From: Bradyrhizobium semiaridum
Lineage (GTDB): Bacteria > Pseudomonadota > Alphaproteobacteria > Rhizobiales > Xanthobacteraceae
Direction: 5' to 3'
DNA: 64,000 nucleotides
Assembly (NCBI RefSeq): GCF_020329505.1
Contig: NZ_JAGKJJ010000001.1
Coordinates: 1 to 64,000, forward strand
In this document: positions 62,705-64,000 of the stretch, piece after piece
Numbering within the stretch: the stretch's first letter is position 1
How the letters are laid out: every line of letters starts with the position of its first letter
Made by a program: the position numbers and the translations under genes
Notes under the pieces: model-generated
Seen by the model: only the letters and a program-made list of their open reading frames with translations
Told to the model about the DNA's origin: nothing
Database searches by the model: none

Positions 62705-63387
62705 GCGGGGCTCGCCGTCGTCATCGACGTGCGCAGATGCTCGCGCAGCGCGGTCCATATCGCGTCCGCGACCGTCTCCTGGTCGGCGGTGGCATCGATC
62801 AGGACGCAGCGCTGCGGGTCTTCGGCTGCGATCTGCCGATAGGCCTCGCGCAGATCCTGGTGGAACTTGACGTCCTCCGCCTCGAAGCGGTCGGCAACAG
62901 CGTTGCCGCGGCGCGCGGCGGCGCGCTGCAGGCCGACCTCGACCGGCACGTCGAGAATGAACGTCAGGTCCGGCTTGAGATCGCCGATCGTCACCCGCTG
63001 CATGGCGTTGACGAGGCCAGGCAGCACCTGCCCGAGCTGACCCTGATAGGCGCGCGTGGAATCGAAGAAGCGGTCGCACAGCACCCAGATACCCTGATTG
63101 AGTGCCGGCAGGATCACGGTCCGGACATGGTCGTCGCGCGCCGCGGCGAACAGCAGCGTCTCGGCGTCAGGGCCGAGCAGCTTGCCCATGCCCGACAGCA
63201 CGAGATGGCGGATGATCTCCGCGCCCGGCGAGCCGCCGGGCTCGCGGGTCACAATCGCGCGCAGCTTGACCGCATCGAGCCGCTCGGCGAGCTTGCGGAT
63301 CTGGGTCGACTTTCCCGACCCCTCACCGCCCTCGAAGGTGATGAAGCGACCGCGCAAGCTCGGCGGTTTGACTGCTGCTTCCGCCAT
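62701..63387 (-). CDS. tmk: Thymidylate kinase
   Basis: A dTMP kinase of 228 residues from ATG 63387, 1 nt after the dac stop. The P-loop is FITFEGGEGSGKSTQIRKLA. REPGGSPGAEIIRHLVLSG and VLCDRFFDSTRAYQGQ are the other signatures (DR-(Y/F) motif and TREPGG). A longer frame opening at 63444 overlaps dac and is unlikely. It supplies dTDP for DNA synthesis. Confidence 0.96.
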   Translation of the reverse strand: MAEAAVKPPSLRGRFITFEGGEGSGKSTQIRKLAERLDAVKLRAIVTREPGGSPGAEIIRHLVLSGMGKLLGPDAETLLFAAARDDHVRTVILPALNQGIWVLCDRFFDSTRAYQGQLGQVLPGLVNAMQRVTIGDLKPDLTFILDVPVEVGLQRAAARRGNAVADRFEAEDVKFHQDLREAYRQIAAEDPQRCVLIDATADQETVADAIWTALREHLRTSMTTASPA

Positions 63388-63388
63388 G

Positions 63389-64000
63389 TCAGAGCTTCGC
63401 GACGCCGGCGCGGAACAAGGCGACGACGAGCTCGCGGACGCCATCGAATGCGCGGCGCATGGTCGATCCGGTGCCGACGGACTCGGCCGCGTACACCGGC
63501 GATTCCATCGCGACGTTGCCGCCGCGCCAGACCCTGACCACGCCGATCTTCTGCCCAGCGGTGATCGGCGCCTTGACCGGGCCGCTATAGACGATGCGCG
63601 CGAGCAGCTTGTCGTTACCGCTCTTCGACACCATGACCTTGATCGGATCGGGACTGACCAGCGCGACCGAACCGCTGTCGCCGCCGAACACCCGGGCGTA
63701 GCCGATCGGCTGGTTGGCCGCGAGCAAGGTTCGCGTCTCGAAGCTGCGGAAGCCCCATTCCAGCATCTTCTTGGCTTCGGTGGCGCGGTCCTCGGAATCC
63801 TCGAGCCCGTTGATCACAACGATCAGCCGCGTGTCGTTCTGCACGGCCGAGCCGACCATGCCGTAGCCGCCCTCCTTGGTGTAGCCGGTCTTCAGCCCGT
63901 CGGCGCCCGGCAATGCATTGAGCAAGGGATTGCGATTCTGCTGGCGGATCTTGTTCCAGGTGAATTCCTTCTCGCCGAACAGCTGGTACATGTCCGGATA
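63389..64000 (-). CDS. D-alanyl-D-alanine carboxypeptidase, C-terminal part (start beyond window)
   Basis: The visible 203 residues are the C-terminal part of a DacA/DacF-type penicillin-binding protein. The catalytic-site motif KTG is present in ADGLKTGYTKEGGYGMVGS, followed by VVINGLEDSEDRATEAKKML. The C-terminal domain follows (ANQPIGYARVFGGDSGSVAL, and ITAGQKIGVVRVW), with the end VVALFRAGVAKL. The SxxK and SxN motifs lie off the right edge. It trims pentapeptide side chains of peptidoglycan in the periplasm. It is the first gene of the dac-tmk-holB-metG-tatD run as seen in this window. Confidence 0.93.
   Translation of the reverse strand, partial: YPDMYQLFGEKEFTWNKIRQQNRNPLLNALPGADGLKTGYTKEGGYGMVGSAVQNDTRLIVVINGLEDSEDRATEAKKMLEWGFRSFETRTLLAANQPIGYARVFGGDSGSVALVSPDPIKVMVSKSGNDKLLARIVYSGPVKAPITAGQKIGVVRVWRGGNVAMESPVYAAESVGTGSTMRRAFDGVRELVVALFRAGVAKL

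Overview
The window is chromosomal DNA of a high-G+C alphaproteobacterium, most likely Bradyrhizobium or a close relative. The evidence is the conserved order dac-tmk-holB-metG-tatD-MBL at the right end, several EcfG-type (GGAAC-N16/17-CGTT) general-stress promoters, and a 47-bp palindrome of a kind I recall from Bradyrhizobium genomes. Assignments rest on reading motifs in the translations. No database search was run, and no rRNA, tRNA, IS element or CRISPR array was seen.

Positions 1-41.6 kb form a type II secretion (T2SS) island. On the left, a lipobox-bearing secretin gene (gspD, cut by the window edge) lies behind a secreted alkaline-phosphatase-superfamily gene, divergent from a minimal GspC/GspN-like gene. 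About 30 kb further right are a prepilin peptidase gene and the run gspE-F-H-I-J-K-L-M, then a small secreted protein and a UDP-glucuronate decarboxylase. Between the two halves lie candidate cargo and modification genes: a 4415-residue filamentous-haemagglutinin-type exoprotein, an FkbM-type methyltransferase, three large PstS-like binding proteins, a TPR/GT41 (SPINDLY-type) glycosyltransferase, a TPR-GT9-TPR protein and an orphan ECF sigma factor. My reading is that this is a dedicated secretion unit with its own surface proteins and glycosylation enzymes, perhaps tied to phosphate as in the Hxc system of Pseudomonas aeruginosa.

Positions 41.6-48.4 kb form a stress block of short genes: a Cys-rich copper-storage-like protein, several proteins under 80 residues, a CBS-pair protein, DUF72, DUF763, DUF4142 and DUF892 (ferritin-like) proteins, CsbD and an isochorismatase-fold hydrolase. 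Five well-placed EcfG-like promoters suggest shared control by the general stress response.

Positions 48.6-52.9 kb hold a probable RiPP locus: a Tat-signal precursor with twelve Tyr-x-Arg triplets in a Gly-rich tail, a radical SAM/SPASM maturase of the cyclophane-forming type, and a convergent regulator with two LuxR-type HTH domains. This is the best candidate here for an undescribed system.

Positions 53.4-58.0 kb carry a TRAP transporter (DctP and a fused DctQM) and an acyl-CoA synthetase. From 58.1 kb to the right edge runs a minus-strand housekeeping operon in the order dac (partial), tmk, holB, metG, tatD and an MBL-fold hydrolase. Its MetRS carries an unusual histone-H1-like N-terminal extension.
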